Source of the DNA: Triplophysa rosa
Lineage: Eukaryota; Chordata; Actinopteri; Cypriniformes; Nemacheilidae
Length of the DNA stretch: 64,000 nt
Direction of reading: 5' to 3'
Assembly: GCF_024868665.1 (NCBI RefSeq)
Contig: NC_079895.1
Span: 23,770,848 to 23,834,847 of the forward strand
Part shown: positions 37,513-49,819 of the stretch, in pieces
How the letters are laid out: each line of letters opens with the position of its first letter
Numbering within the stretch: position 1 is the stretch's first letter
Translations under genes and position numbers: made by a program
Notes under the pieces: generated by a model
What the model was told of the DNA's origin: nothing
The model's input: only the letters and a program-made list of their open reading frames with translations
Database searches by the model: none

Positions 37513-37530
<18 letters not shown>
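37231..37530 (+). repeat. GTGGGGACC interspersed repeat between TG microsatellites
   Basis: The direct repeat CAGACTGTGTGTGTGTGTG at 37231 and 37508 encloses about 255 bp with GGTGGGGACCTAAACCTGAAT, GTGGGGACCAAAATTGAGG, GGTTTAGGGGTAGGGG and CTGTCCCCAC. This is a common fish repeat type. The flanking copies look like a target duplication in a TG repeat. Confidence 0.6.
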
Positions 37531-37544
<14 letters not shown>

Positions 37545-38520
37545 CGTTGTGTGTGCGTGCGGCTCATCAATCCCTACTCTTGTGTTTGATGTTCAATGTG
37601 CCATTTACTAAGACTAGTGAATGATGCTGCAGCACACACAGTGACAGGCTGAAGGAAACTAATGGTCTACAGGGTTTAAAAAAATCTCACTTTGGCACAA
37701 TGCCAGCTTTTCTTTATTGGTACAGGTACGAAATCAATATCTTATAAAAAACAATGGTATGTATATATGCATATGAGCAACAGGAACACTTATTAAATAA
37801 ACAATTGAAATATGCATAATACAGTATATGACATGCTCAGCCAGAAAAGGTCCATGAGTCTTCTAATCGCCTATTACATGAATTGAGCACCACAAGGAGT
37901 GTGTCTGCATATTTTCCAGTTTTCTATTTCCAAATATTTTCTCAAAATATTATAAGATATAAACATAATGCATGCACAGCATATTATACTTACTAAAGCA
38001 AACTAAAATAACTAGCGTTGCTCATATGGCTACACACAAATATGAATAATGACTCGGGCAGCATGAACTCTCTTAATTCAAAGTGCTTTTTTTTTCCGCC
38101 TGCTTAGCTTAGCATGCAATAATGCATATAATAGACCCCTGTTACGCATTAGGTTTTATTATAGTAATTATGTTTGTTATTAAAGTCCGTAAACAATGCA
38201 TGGGATTGTTATTCTATACGGATGCCTTTCTATATTGCTAAATGTTTCTTTTGTATGCGTCACATTACACTGAGTATTTTATTTAAGGAGAAAACCAAGT
38301 TACACATCATCAGGTAACACATTTTTATATCATTTTTTCTATTAGCAGGCTTATTATAGGCTACTATACAATTCTTCTGTTTAATATGAAAACTGCAACG
38401 TCTGCCCAGCTGCCAAAATGTGCAGCATACAATAGAGTTTACTGTGTAGTCTATTGTATCCCGCAATTCACTGCACATATCTATCCTTTAATTTCTTTAA
38501 GGTCTTCATAGGTGTCTAAA
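37531..38520. other. Non-coding stretch with TG repeat
   Basis: TG/GCGTGC microsatellite continues to about 37562, then AT-rich sequence without a recognised gene. Confidence 0.35.
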
Positions 38521-38836
38521 GACCTTACATAATGAGGTGTTATGTTTTATTACCTTAGAATGAGCTATTTCTATGTACATACACTGCGGGTCCTCTTACA
38601 TGGAATTCGCCATGTTGTTTCTACAGTAGCCCTAAACGGACAAACTGCTCTACAGAGCACGTTTCGTAAATACGTTATCTCCTTCGGCAAAGAAGCGAAA
38701 ACGCGACGACATCTTTTTCCTGTGAGAGTCGCCATAGTACTTCGAAAGGGAGGGGGAGGGCGGGAGTGAGGGCCGTTGGTTGAAATTCGCAACCTCACCA
38801 CAAGATGCCACTAAAATCTCTGCATTGCTCCTTTAA
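38520..38836. repeat. Probable interspersed repeat ending in TCACCACAAGATGCCAC
   Basis: Blocks CCTAAACGGACAAACTGCTCTAC, AAGCGAAAACGCGACGACAT and CAACCTCACCACAAGATGCC resemble a widespread cyprinid repeat I recall. Termini are not identified. Confidence is limited because the family is only remembered. Confidence 0.4.
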
Positions 38837-38856
38837 CCAGAAGTTGAAACGGCTAA

Positions 38857-39426
38857 GGCCATGTTCACACTTGACTTCTTTTTTGCTGCTGGCATTTTCT
38901 TTTTTGCTGCTGGCGTCTGTTTTACATTATAATCCTATGGAGTAAACCCTGTTTTCAAAAAAGTCCCGCACGCTTTTTTAAACGTCAGCGCAAGCGTCTT
39001 TTTCTGCAGCTCAGAGCGTCTTTTGAGGTTGAAAAAGGTTAAACTTTTCGAAAAAAATGCCCTACGTCAAGTACCTTTTTCACAGCTAAGAAGACTTAAG
39101 CTCGAAAAAATTAAATAGTGGCCGAAACGCCCGTTAGAGCATAGTTTTGTACAAATGTAAGTTTAGTTTTCACTTTCAATAACTTCTGATTGCATTTCTA
39201 GTGCGAAATTAGTATTGTAGTTTTTAAATATGTGATTGGTTATTGCAAAGACGCTCTCTGTTTATAATTCAAATAGACTTCCGTTACATTGCCTATGAAG
39301 CCTGTCTCTCTAAGCTGCCTTTGTGCACAAATGCTATCTTTGAACATTGCCGGCTGCTATTTGTAACTACAAGGCTACATTGTCAACTTTTTCTTGTCGA
39401 AAAAGAAGTCAAGTGTGAACACGGCC
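38857..39426. mobile_element. PIF/Harbinger-like MITE with TAA target duplication
   Basis: Termini GGCCATGTTCACACTTGACT and the inverse AGTCAAGTGTGAACACGGCC match at 19 of 20 bases. The flanking TAA at 38854-38856 and 39427-39429 fits the 3-bp TWA duplication of PIF/Harbinger elements. It is 570 bp without a transposase frame. Repeats of TTTTTTGCTGCTGGC at the left end are internal tandem copies. Confidence 0.75.
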
Positions 39427-39429
39427 TAA

Positions 39430-40241
39430 GATGTTTTTTACTCAGTCTCACTAAAAAGAATAAAAGCAGCAAAAGGCAAAAAAAAAGATTACTCGCTTTC
39501 TGAAGTTACATATGTGATGAGGTCATGTAATACAGGTAATTTGACAACAATGTAGAACACAACTGCTTGAAACGTTTATTGTTAAATAATGCATATTGTT
39601 TCTCTTACTATTTTAAAGCTGCAATCTGTAACTTTTTAAATTAAAGTTATTGAGCAAGTACCTTACCTTACCCCAGTTCACAATGGTAAGCTTATAATAA
39701 TGCAATAATATACAGTAAGTTGAGCTGTTAAGTACAAAGTTTGCAATAAATGTCAGTTTCACGACATTTGACTTCAGCCCACATAAAGATAAGTATGTAA
39801 AGTAACCTGCCCTTTGTGTTTCAAACATAGAGGGCGATATAGAGGCAAAGGTAATGAATTGCAAAACAGTAACGAGGGGAATACACTGCAGAGTTCCATT
39901 CAAAACATAACGTACTGTATATTTACCTAAAGAGTGAGCAGCGTGGACCTGTTGCAGGATTCACACCCTAACCAGTCATTATAAAGTGATAGCTGTTACA
40001 CAATCAAAAGAAGAAAGACTAGAATAAATATTTGAGGAAGGGGTGCTTCCGGCCCCGCGGCCCAGCTTGTTTGAGGAACAATATTAGCTCTGTGTGTTTA
40101 GCTGGAAGTGTATCTTAGCAAGAGGGACGAGATATTATCCAACAACACAAAATGAAATGAAAACGGATCAATGACACTTATGTTGACACACCCTAAAGGA
40201 CAGATATCAATGTCTTCTCATTTGTAGCCATATGTTTTCGT
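39430..40241. other. Non-coding stretch, no gene seen
   Basis: No gene or complete transposon was recognised. Confidence 0.3.
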
Positions 40242-40245
40242 TTAA

Positions 40246-40552
40246 AGGAGTAGTTCACCTTCAAAATGAATATTCTGTCATCATTTACTCGCCCTCTTGT
40301 CATTTCAAACCTGTATGACTTTCTTTCTAATGCAGAACACAAAATAAGATATTTTTAAAAATGTTGGTAACAGAACAGCATAGCCCCCCATTCACTTCTA
40401 TTGTAACCAGTAAAAGGGAATGGGGGGGCTGTTAACAACATTCTACAAAATATCTTCTTTTGTGTTCTGTGGAAGGAAGGAAGTCATAGAGGTTTGAAAT
40501 GACAAGCGGGTAAATGGTCACAGAATTTTCATTTTGAATGTGAACTACTCCT
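40246..40552. mobile_element. TTAA-flanked fold-back MITE, best-preserved copy
   Basis: TTAA at 40242-40245 and 40553-40556. Terminal AGGAGTAGTTCAC is the exact inverse of GTGAACTACTCCT. The arms pair along most of their length, so single strands would form one long hairpin. Internal CATTCACTTCTATTG separates the arms. It is non-coding. Confidence 0.92.
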
Positions 40553-41439
40553 TTAATGATGTCAGTGTATTTACCAGCATCGGTTGGAAGGCTCTGTCTT
40601 GTGTGGCTACGGGCAGATGAGTGATGCTGATGCTAATTATTTATTTTCCCCCTTCCCCCATCGCAGCATCTATAAAACATCCTTTCCCAAAAGGCTTGAT
40701 TCAGACACACACGCACATTTGAGTCACCCAGCCCCCTCTCGAGGGGAGGGGAATTAACTTCACGTATGCAAGTTTGTTTGTGTACATGCCTGCTGTTTTG
40801 TCTCTGTGGGTGCTAAATAGAAAACTAAAATGAGATTATATTACTGTATATTTTCACATAATGTAATCGAGAAACACAGATTCATCACTTGAGATGACTG
40901 CAGTTGTATAGTGGAGCAGTGTATGTGTGTGTTAGCTCAGAAATATGCCACAGCCATTTAAACATGTTATGAGAGTCAAGATGTGGGTCATCTCTGGGGC
41001 AGGTCCAATCTTACATAACCAGCCATTGTGCCAGCCACACACATACCTAACAACAACAAGAAAAAGTGCAAGATATGGCAATATCAGTGGATCAGTCAGT
41101 ATAATGTTGCACTGTTTTGCAAGGAACAGTTGCTCAAAAACCTTACATTCAACCGTCAGCTATGGGAGACAACACAATGGACATTAAAAACAACATGAGC
41201 CGTCAGATATGAAGTCAGACCACAGGGAGGAGACGCTGACGACATCACTTCATCACCTCGATTGTTTCTGCTAAACAACAATGAGATTAAATGAAATCCT
41301 CGTGGTTCAAATCTGTCTCCTTGAATTTTTAATAATATCTGGGCTAAGATTTGCCACAATAACAAAGTCTGTACTCAAATGTGTGAAATTTCTCATCAGA
41401 CACTTTAACAAAGGATCTTGGCTATGAACTTTTGTGAAC

Positions 41440-41600
41440 CTCTATAATAAGCTGATGTGTGGTGGGCGTTCTGGCGCAATATGGCTGCCGTCGCATCATC
41501 CAGGTGGATGCTGCACATTGGTGGTGCTTGAGGAGATTCCCCCTACCATGTAAAGCGCTTTGAGCACCCAGCGCTATATAAATGTAACAAGTGATTATTA
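41440..41600 (+). repeat. Retroposon 3' tail with ATT microsatellite
   Basis: GGTGGATGCTGCACATTGGTGGTG, CATGTAAAGCGCTTTGAGCAC and GCGCTATATAAATGTAA then TTATTATTAT. This is the conserved 3' tail shared by several fish SINE and LINE families, with a simple-repeat end. Confidence 0.75.
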
Positions 41601-42219
41601 TTATATCAACCTTTGTCTCATAGGAGAAAGTTTTAACACTCGTGCAGGGCTGGGGCGTAACGAAATACATGTAACTTAGTTACGTATTTAAAATACAAAA
41701 TTTGAGTAACTGTATTTCATTACAGTTACTTTTTAAATGGTGGTCATCAAATTACAGTTACATCCGAAAAGTATTTTAGATTGCCAAAGTGATTACTTGG
41801 AATTGTAATGGCATTTATATCATTTAAACTTTATATTAACTGTAAAGGGCAATTAATGTGAACAGCAATCTGTGATTCTCTGACAATCTACAAAAGCATC
41901 CTAAACTACAGTTCTGCTCATAGGTTTCATACCCCTTACAGAATATGCAAAATTTAAATTAATTTGAACAAAATAAGAGGGATCTTGGTTCATAGAAATT
42001 GCATATTGATTTTATTTAGTACTGTTCTGAATAAGCTATTTCACACAATAGAAGTTTACATATACTCCATAACACAAACTGATCAAATTTATACAAATTG
42101 CCACATTAAAAAATGTGCACACCCTTGAATCTTTGATGTCTGTGGTTACCTGAATGATCAACGACTGTTTTCATGTTTTTGCGAGTCCCTTGTTTAAGTA
42201 ATTTGTTTAGGCAAGTGCT

Positions 42220-42545
42220 TTTTATCTCACAGTTCTGACTTTTTCTCACAATTGCGAGTTTTTAACTAACAAATCTGTTTTCTTTTCTTAGAATTGTTAG
42301 AGATATACACTCACAATTGCAGACTATAATGTCCAATGAGAGAAAAAACACTGTCTTTTTTCTCAGAATTGCGAGCTTGAGAAAAAAAGTCAGAATTGTT
42401 ATAAAGTCAGAATTGCATGTAATAAACTCAGTAGAAAAATTGTTAAAATTGCGAGATCTTGCAATTGTGAGTTTTTCATGCAATTCTGATTACATAACTT
42501 GCAACTGCGAGTTTAAATCTCGCAATTTTGAAAAAAAGACATTTT
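42220..42545. repeat. Array of short AATTGCGAG / CTCGCAATT units
   Basis: GAATTGCGAG, AATTGCGAGATC, ATTGTGAGTTTT, CAACTGCGAG and CTCGCAATTTTG recur in both orientations over about 300 bp. It is a loose internal satellite able to fold on itself. Confidence 0.7.
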
Positions 42546-42767
42546 TTTTATTTAGTGGTGGAAAGAAGTTTCCATGAAACACACTGCATTCAGAGAATGG
42601 AGGGGTAAAAATGTTTAAACAGGACGATGTGTAAAGATTTTTTGTTTTGTTTAGATAATATTTTTTTCATTTAGTACTGCCCTTCACATAACCACATGTT
42701 TCCCAGAAGATAAAATAAGTACAATTTAACCTCCAATTCAAAAAAGTGTACACACCCCAGCTCTTAA

Positions 42768-43200
42768 AGGGATACTTCACCCAAAAATTTCAATTCTGTC
42801 ATCCTTTACTCAGCTTCGAGTTGTTCCAGATCTGTATAAATGTATTTGTTCTGATGAACACAGAGAAAGATATTTGGAAGAATGCTTATAACAAAACAGA
42901 TCTTTCCCCCCATTGGCTCCCATAGTAGGAAAAATTACTTCATCACTTTTTTGTTCTGTTGAACACAAAAGAAGATATTTTGAAGAAAGTAAGACAGCAA
43001 ACAGTTTTGGGGCACTTTTGACTACCATCGTATTTTTTCCTACTATGCTAGTCAATGGGGGTCGAGATCTGTTTGGTTATACGCATTCTTCCAAATATCT
43101 TTATCTGTGTTCATCAGAACAAAGAAATGTATACAGATTTGGAACAACTCGAAGGTGAGTAAATGATGACAGAATTTTCATTTTTGGGTGAAGTATCCCT
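42768..43200. mobile_element. TTAA-flanked MITE nested in the hAT-like element
   Basis: TTAA at 42764-42767 and 43201-43204. Ends AGGGATACTTCACCCAAAAA and TTTTTGGGTGAAGTATCCCT are exact inverses over 20 bases. Internal arms also pair (TTTGTTCTGATGAACACAGA against TCTGTGTTCATCAGAACAAA). About 433 bp, non-coding. Confidence 0.93.
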
Positions 43201-43523
43201 TTAATGCATTGTGTTGCCTTTTTGAGCATCAGCCTTTTTTCCATTTCTTTTTTCTAAGATTGTCTGCTTTTTTGCTTTGAGATATATTGTGGAAAACTGA
43301 TGTTGTTTAAAATAATATGCAGGAGAAAACCAAGTCCTCTGTTTGGTGGTCCCTTTGTTATATGTACCTTATTAGTATTCCAAAGTATTCTAAAGTATTT
43401 AGATTAAGTTACAGAACTTGTGTAATCTAACTAAATACGTTACAAATTACTTTTTAAAGCATGTATTTTGTAATCTGTATTGAAATACATTTTAAAAGTA
43501 ACCTTCCCAGCCCTGCACTCATG

Positions 43524-46500
43524 TCTCATGAGCAGTTGAAGAGCAACATCTGAGTATTGAATGTTTTCCTCTGAGCCCCACTGTTTCTTTTCTTACTCTA
43601 TTTATTCAGTGGATTCCTCAATGGAGGTTGCTGCCGGCTGTCTCGGCAGAACGTGTCGTACCGAGAGCCTGGAGTGAACATTAAGCGGACAACGGCAGAT
43701 TAAAGCATGTGATGAAGTGGAACGGAGGTGTGTAGGAAGTCAAGGATTTCAAAAGGTGGAAATTGTGCGGTGTGTGTTGCAGAGGTCTCCAAGGCATTTT
43801 CAGCCATATTAGCACATGCTTGCACTAGATATGAAAAAAAAAGAAATATTCCCATACATGCACAAACAAGTAGTTAATTGTTATAGAACCCTTTGCAAAA
43901 ACTGGTCCAGAAGCATTTACGGTTTCATTTAAAAAAATGTTTAAATCATACATATATTGTTAAAGGGTAAACATACTCTTTAACATTTGAATTTGGTTAT
44001 AAGTGTTCTGTTGGTTGTATTTTGTACAAACGTTTGTTCAAACGTCTGGTCCAACGCTGGACCAGCACTGTTTACGTCTTCTGAAGTGGTCTATATTTAT
44101 TTCCCCTTATTTTTACCCACCCACCATCATATGTTTCAAAACACACACACGCAAACAGAGAGAGCATTTTTCTCCTCTATGAAAGTTGCATAACCACCCT
44201 CAGAATGTAGTAAACACGACAATTTCCTTGGCTTCATCAGGCCATTATCTCTGGAATCGCACAACAACATTAATCACATGCAAAAGGAGACAAATAACAA
44301 ATGAAGTGTCAGGAACTAAGGGAGTGTTGTTGTTTGGCATCTATCAAGTTGCAGTTATACGGTTTACTGCACAAGCCTAGGTGGAATTTGTCACCCTTTG
44401 CATTTTCTAGGTTGATTTTAATGCGAAATTTGTGAATTTTTACAAATGGATTGAACTATGGTAAACCCATCAGAGTATTGAATCAGGGGTCAGCAGTGCT
44501 TTTGACATATAAAATGATAAACATAAAATTCCTCTCGTTTTCCATCTTGCATTTCGCGACATGCAAACAACATGCTAGTGTAAAAACATAACGAATCGGC
44601 CAAAATAATACGCTCTGTAAATCGAGAATGTGTAGAATTTTGATTTCATGTCTTGATCACAATTCACAAAAGTTGTAAAAAAATGTTTTTTGTATACGTC
44701 AAGAAAATAAAAGCAGACGAATCAGCATTTAGGCCAGTTTGTAATTTGGTAAAAGGAGATTGGTTGTCCTAAAAATGGCTTTTGTGAATGGGCAGTCATC
44801 TGTTATTGTTTGCTCATGGGTTTGAGTGTATGAGAGAGGTCGTAGCCTGGACACAGCCCCCCGGAAACGGCAAACATTCCCACTTATCCCGGCCAGGCTT
44901 GGGAAAAAGCCACAGGCTGCGTCCAAGCGTAAACGAGCATAAGGAAGCAGACGTAAAAGCGGTGCATTCCACAGACTTGTCTGAGCAAGTAAAACGAGAG
45001 AGTTTGTGAGCGAGAATTGGCTTATTCCCACATATTTTCTCAAAGAGTTTCCTGTAAGCTCTTTGACGGTCAACATGTTCGTGACGCTCTAATGAGCCAC
45101 GCCTCCCAAGAATGTGTGAGAAACTCACGAGGTTATTGAAATTAAAGCCGGACACTCCTTTATCAGCCTGATTAATCTCAGATGTCTACCTACACTTGAT
45201 ACGTTTCGATGCCTTTGTTCATTTATATCCTCGACATTTGATGTTGGTTTTAGTGGTTGCAGCTTTGTCGTTTTCTGTGTGTCTGGCCTCCTTTGAACTT
45301 TCCACTTGCGAGGTAACATTCTCGCCTGTGTTCCCATGATTCCCTAACTTAAACTGGGACAATATTCTGTCAGGTGCCCGCACGGACACATGAAGTCATG
45401 TTTGTAGGTTGAAGCAGGTGAGCTGTGGGCGGGTAACGGCTAAGCCACGCCCCTAACCGCTGCTGCTGAGAGTACTGGGAAAAACAACAAAAGCATAAGA
45501 GGAAAAAGACAGGGACAGGGGAGGGGGAGAGAGGGGGCATGAGCTCACCTCCTGAATCCTGGCCAAGCTGATAGTGAGTCATCCCAGGTGTGCTCAGGTG
45601 TTTGTGTCTGTTTTTATGTCTCATGAGCTCTTTGTATGTCTCATGCTGTTTGGTGTCTTTGTTCATTGCATGTTTTCTGACATAGACTCTATATTAAGCT
45701 GTCTGATGCACCAGAGTCCCTTGATCTGTTTGCCAGACAGGAGTCTCTGATATAGTCTCTGCAGGTCAGATCTGCACTGCATAGCAGCGGAGAGAGAGAA
45801 GATGAATCCCTCCGCTGAGCCTGCCTTCACAACAGCGCTAGAAAAACACTATATTCCAGCTCTTACGCAATCCCGAAAGTCCTTTGCTGCAGGGAAACAA
45901 CACGAATCAGCTGAGAAATACTTGCCGCCTTTTACACCCATCTCTCATTCGGTTCCGTACACCCTCAGCTCACGCATTGTTACAGTGTGACCTTTACATG
46001 CATTTAACTTGGAGAACAAAAAGTGAAACTGGATTCGATCCGCTTTATTTTTTGATATACGATGCATGAGTATGAATGGGATCTCAAAAGGTGCATTTTT
46101 TTGCACCCCGTGTCTAAAATGCTCGACCCCGAGCTTCGATAATATTATGAAGCACTCCTTTTCTCATTGAGCCGCACAATAAGCATCTTTCATGTGCGTA
46201 ACATAAATGGCGCAGAACAAATGTCCAAAGTCTTATGGGAAGTTCGCTAAGCAATCGCTAAGCTACAATAACAGTGACACACTGCTGTCTTTAGTCAGAA
46301 ACGCTAGACACGCTTTTCTGTGAAGAGAAGAAATGGTTTCGGAAAATGGTCATTTCTCAGAAGTTGTAGTTCTGAGAGGGGCCGCCATTTCAATGTGTCT
46401 TTCTTTTCTTATCTGCAGGTTCTGGAAAATAACTTCGAAACAAGCCAGAACAAACCAGTTTAAGTAGTGAACTCTTTTGTATTTCGGATGGGCTGTAAAA

Positions 46501-48057
46501 ACATGCAAATATGAGGCCGGTTTCTGCAGCGTGTACAGTAGGCACGTGTTGAGCTTTTTATGAGGTGCTTGTTTCTGCACGTGTCGACATCTTTTTTGGG
46601 CTCAGTGGATTAATCCAAATGTTTTCATTTTTCTTTAGGCTTTCTTTCTAAAGCCTGCAGGGGAGAAATGTTTGGGTTACGATGAATAGGTCTACAGTGT
46701 ATTTTACAGTATGGCGTGCATTTGGTGTGACCTGAGCGTTTGATATGCAACAAATGTAGACTCTAACTTGTGCATGCAGGGAGAATGCTATAACCTGTTC
46801 GTTAGTTGGGAGCTAAAATGGAACCAAATATGGAAACACACACGCACAAATACATTTCTATCTTGTTCCCCAGTCTGAGAGCAATGGAAGCCCACCTGCT
46901 TACCAAACCCACTGCTAAGAACATTAAGGTCCTGTCTGGTAATGATAGTCTAGTGCATGCATAATCATCTGTTCATCTCCATGGTGATGAAGGCTGTTTG
47001 ATGAGCAGCAGGGCTGGTGGCAAAGCATGATGGGCCACATGCACGTTTCATAGCACATTTAAACACAGCTGTATTCGTCTGATAACAATCTTATAGAAAT
47101 AACACTGTGCCTCTTAAAACCATATATTATAATTTTCCAGTATTATTTCATTTTTTTATTTCTATACTTTTAGTATACAGTTAAAATGTGTTTTCTGTAA
47201 ATGCAACAATACAAAATTGTGAAGGCGCTATAGAAATAAATTTGAATTGATTTGTCTAATGCCTACAGAAATTCTCTTATTGCTTCAGCACTATTTGGGT
47301 CTACCGTTCACTTTAGGGTTCAATGTAGTATTTATAGTCGGTCAGGGATTTTGTCTAACCTAATAATGTCTAATTAATATGTAGCACTTTAGCGTTTTGA
47401 ATACACTTAACATGATTAGTTTAATGATGAGAGAGACACTACGAGTCATCTGAGGGTTAAAGTTCATTAAAGCTGCTCAGCAGAACAACACAATACAGCA
47501 GTATAAGGGGAAATTTCTTAATAAATCTGTATTCATAAACATATAACATGTAAACTACTGACCTTGGATAAGCACTGTACTCTAATGAGCTTATAGATTT
47601 GACCCCAGAAAAGCCTTTCAGGTTCATGTGAAAAAAGTTTTGATACCACACCGACTTTTTTTATAAAGGCTGTAAGTTCAGGTACAATTGTAGCAGATGT
47701 CATGTTTATTTATATATTTAATATAATGGGTAGAAACTGTGAGTGGGAGGGTCTTCAAATGTGGTTGCGGAAAGTGACCCCTATTTATTGCTATTTTACA
47801 TTCTTAATTATCTTGTGATTTTAAATAACGTATTTGAATAATAATAATGTTTTTGAAAACCTTTTATTCATATTTTTCATAATTTATTCACATCCTTTTT
47901 GATTTCCCCCATTTGTAAATCATTTCTATGTAAAGTAATCTGAATGAGCTTTATAAATTATAAACAAACTTGCTTTGCAGTCAAAAAGATTGAGATCTAT
48001 TGCTTTAAATGGGTGTCATTCCTAACAGTTGAAATCGAAACTAAAAATGTATATTCA
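43524..48057. other. Non-coding stretch, no gene seen
   Basis: About 4.5 kb without a credible gene. A LINE/SINE tail-like piece, GCGCTATAGAAATAAATTTGAATTG, lies at 47226-47250. Several short open frames lie at 44.8-46.0 kb but overlap on both strands without protein similarity. Confidence 0.3.
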
Positions 48058-48285
48058 ATATACCAAGAGTTTGGTTCCAAAAATCATGTTTTTTTTATTG
48101 TGCATTCCAATTAATATCAATCAAACTGCAGTTGGTGTGTTTTGATTTAAGCCATAATAACTAAAATACACAGCTAACTAACACAATAAACGCAATAAAA
48201 ACACGATAACGTCATAAAAAACGTGATTTTTGAATTTTTTAAAAAACGGAGTCATCTCATTTTGGAACCAAACTCTTCATATAAA
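48058..48285. mobile_element. MITE with AAGAGTTTGGTTCCAAAA termini
   Basis: Left AAGAGTTTGGTTCCAAAA at 48065-48082 is the exact inverse of TTTTGGAACCAAACTCTT at 48260-48277. ATATA-type bases lie outside both ends. About 230 bp, non-coding. A right-half copy lies at 148-212. Confidence 0.88.
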
Positions 48286-48651
48286 AAAATATATGTATAT
48301 GATATTAAAGTGTTGATATTAGGCTTATATAAGCGCTGTGCTCTTATATGACATACAGTGGGTTTACATTTTTTCCAAGTGTTTGTCACCAGCAACTGTT
48401 AGAGATCATCCCTTGCAGCAAAGATCTGTGTGTCAGGACCGCAGTATTTACAGCAAAACCCATGTCATCAAGCCTAAGCATCCTTTCCACTGTCTACAGA
48501 GCACTTTCATTCATCCGTTACCTTTTATTATTTAATAAGATCAATTAGTGTGCTTAATTAGTGGTCCAAATGAGCTATTTGTAGCAGTCTAGAGCTGTGA
48601 TGGATGATGGGACTGTCATCACGTTGAGGAAAGCTGTCACTCAGGGACACT

Positions 48652-48652
<1 letters not shown>

Positions 48653-48720
<68 letters not shown>

Positions 48721-48755
48721 CTCTGTCTCTGTCTCTGTCTCTGTCTCTGTCTCTG

Positions 48756-48806
<51 letters not shown>
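48653..48806 (+). repeat. TC / TCTCTG microsatellite
   Basis: (TC)n, then a run of TCTCTG units, then (TC)n. Arg/Glu and Ser/Leu frames here are artefacts. Confidence 0.95.
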
Positions 48807-48809
<3 letters not shown>

Positions 48810-49819
48810 GTCTCACTTGCAGCTCTTAGCCCCTTCCTCATCTCTCACACACATACACACACATTTGTTTTTTATCTCAGCCAAACAAGTCTGACTCGCC
48901 TACTTGAGGCGTGGTTGACAGTTCCCAGTAAATTCATTTCTTGATTCTGGTCCTCGCATACTGACTCATACGCTTGTGGGAAACCGCTAGCATTTGCATG
49001 AGTGGACATGTCTTTTAATGAGTTATGAGGAGGTCAGACTGTACTGCTTGGAAGCTGACATGGTCATACATAAATCTGTCTAATCAGTCAGGACGTGTTG
49101 ACCATACATATGAATGACTATTGACCCAGAACGCCGGGCGTGTCAGTGTGATCCCCTGCATCTGGTGAGGCGACAGATGCATTACAGTAGTCAGGACGGG
49201 GGGAAGAATCCCAGGTCTGTTTAGATTTTTTGCCCCCCTTTTGGCACAGAGCAGACTATGCAATTTCTTCTTACCCCTAAACTTAATTCCCATTTTAATT
49301 AGCAGGGGTTTGAGAATTAATAATCCTTCATCATATGGCTTAGGGCGTGAAAAATCATAATCCCTTTAGTCAATTATGTATTCTGGGTCAGGCCATAAAT
49401 CGGTCTGTCATAAAGCAAGGCAGCTATTGTGACCCACTGTGTTTCTCCACGAATTGGTTTTATTTAGTTGGCGTTCAATGAACCAAACAACCTCCTCGAG
49501 GTTCCAACATCACTTTTAATATTCCTGTTTCACAGCATTGTGTTAGCAACATAGAATAAACAACTAGAATAAACATATGCTGTATATTGATCTAAAGTCG
49601 ATTTGGATAAAAGCATCTGGCATATGCGTAAATGTAAATGTAAGGAGGCATATGAATCTGAACGTGAGTGTTTATGTGTGTAACATGTCTGGGATGTTGC
49701 TCAAATGATTGGATGAATAAAGACATCTGCTGTCTGGCTGAACCTGGTTGTTCTCAGGAAGGTGACACACAAGTACTGTCATGTTTAATTACGAAACAAT
49801 GCAAGCAGCGAAACAGGTG
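48807..49819. other. Stretch downstream of irs2, with a SINE-tail remnant
   Basis: Lies beyond the inferred irs2 poly(A) site. It contains a diverged SINE tail at 49594-49642 (AAGTCGATTTGGATAAAAGC). The part at 49290-49440 is repeat-poor with TAATTAG and ATTAATAATCC. No gene seen. Confidence 0.35.

Larger units (their letters stand above)
41645..43515. mobile_element. hAT-like non-autonomous element, 1.87 kb, carrying a nested MITE
   Basis: Flanked by CACTCGTG (41637-41644) and CACTCATG (43516-43523), an 8-bp target duplication with one mismatch. The termini CAGGGCTGGG and the inverse CCCAGCCCTG are perfect over 10 bp; the next 60 bp (TTAC, AAATACATTTT-like) are also inverted. No transposase frame. 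Inside are a second AT-rich fish repeat (about 41920-42770, TTTCATTTAGTACTGCCCTTC) and the TTAA MITE at 42768-43200. Confidence 0.85.

Noticed and set aside
44729..46069. Overlapping 60-115 codon frames on both strands
   Set aside because: No similarity, no splice context and frames open on both strands. Consistent with chance.
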